6,262 bases of DNA from Candidatus Sulfotelmatobacter sp. (GTDB lineage: Bacteria; Acidobacteriota; Terriglobia; Terriglobales; Acidobacteriaceae). The stretch spans positions 1-6,262 of the forward strand of contig JASHRB010000060.1 of the NCBI GenBank assembly GCA_030037575.1, read 5' to 3'. Both the position numbers and the translations under genes were made by a program. A model generated the notes under the pieces. That model had not been told where the DNA came from, searched no databases, and worked only from the letters and a program-made list of their open reading frames with translations. Shown piece by piece: positions 6,254-6,262 of the stretch (position 1 is the first letter of the stretch; the number at the start of each line of letters is the position of its first letter).

Positions 6254-6262
6254 GTTTCTTAT
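6198..6262 (+). CDS. Start of a probable nucleotidyltransferase-fold protein, cut by the window edge
   Basis: Only 21 codons are visible: ATG ATG at 6198-6203, then PEDLKELLRAFNDHAVKFL, running off the end. This is the typical opening helix of small bacterial nucleotidyltransferase-like proteins (x-DL-ELL-x-F-x-x-x-x-V-x-x-L-I-VGG-x-A), in which the catalytic GG/S and DxD motifs would follow outside this window. GGAG at 6185-6188 lies 9 nt before the first ATG and 12 nt before the second. It overlaps the preceding small gene by 56 nt in the +1 frame relative to it. Family assignment rests on the N-terminal helix alone and on gene order, so it is tentative. Confidence 0.55.
   Translation, partial: MMPEDLKELLRAFNDHAVKFL

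Noticed and set aside
1..6262. CRISPR array, insertion sequence or long repeats
   Set aside because: I found no regularly spaced repeats, transposase motifs or matching terminal inverted repeats, although degraded short repeats could be missed by eye.

Overview
The window looks like a piece of a bacterial chromosome with moderately high G+C. The protein flavour (a BcsC-type outer-membrane barrel, a PhnB-like VOC protein, the methyltransferase and MFS fragments) fits Acidobacteriota or a similar soil Gram-negative. That assignment is an inference from family resemblance; no marker gene is present. There is no rRNA, complete tRNA, CRISPR array, transposase or integrase.

Layout. Positions 1-430 hold an unrecognised plus-strand reading frame whose last third runs antisense into a broken minus-strand SAM-dependent methyltransferase (304-610). 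Positions 611-920 carry no gene I can defend. A GNAT acetyltransferase with two single-base frame breaks (921-1401) precedes an intact dinB (DNA polymerase IV, 1450-2517). A convergent VOC/glyoxalase-like gene (2523-3023, minus) ends only 5 nt from dinB. A 414-nt divergent intergenic region leads to an intact short-chain dehydrogenase (3438-4181). Next come an N-terminal peroxiredoxin remnant with frame changes (4252 to about 4512), a C-terminal MFS-transporter remnant on the minus strand (4521-4875), and the C-terminal barrel part of a cellulose-synthase BcsC protein (4887-5798, minus, 5'-truncated). The right edge holds a small gene (6032-6253) overlapped by the start of a likely nucleotidyltransferase-type gene that leaves the window.

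How the parts relate. The intact genes (dinB, VOC, SDR) are unrelated housekeeping or accessory functions and do not form a pathway. The most notable property is the number of broken or truncated genes (methyltransferase, GNAT, peroxiredoxin, MFS, BcsC) among intact ones. This is either a decaying accessory region assembled by illegitimate joins, or partly a sequence-quality problem. The truncations and a short deletion argue for real decay in the methyltransferase and in 4252-5867; the two GNAT indels could be sequencing errors. The most system-like element is the terminal overlapping pair, which may resemble a nucleotidyltransferase-based two-gene module. I see no clear novel system.
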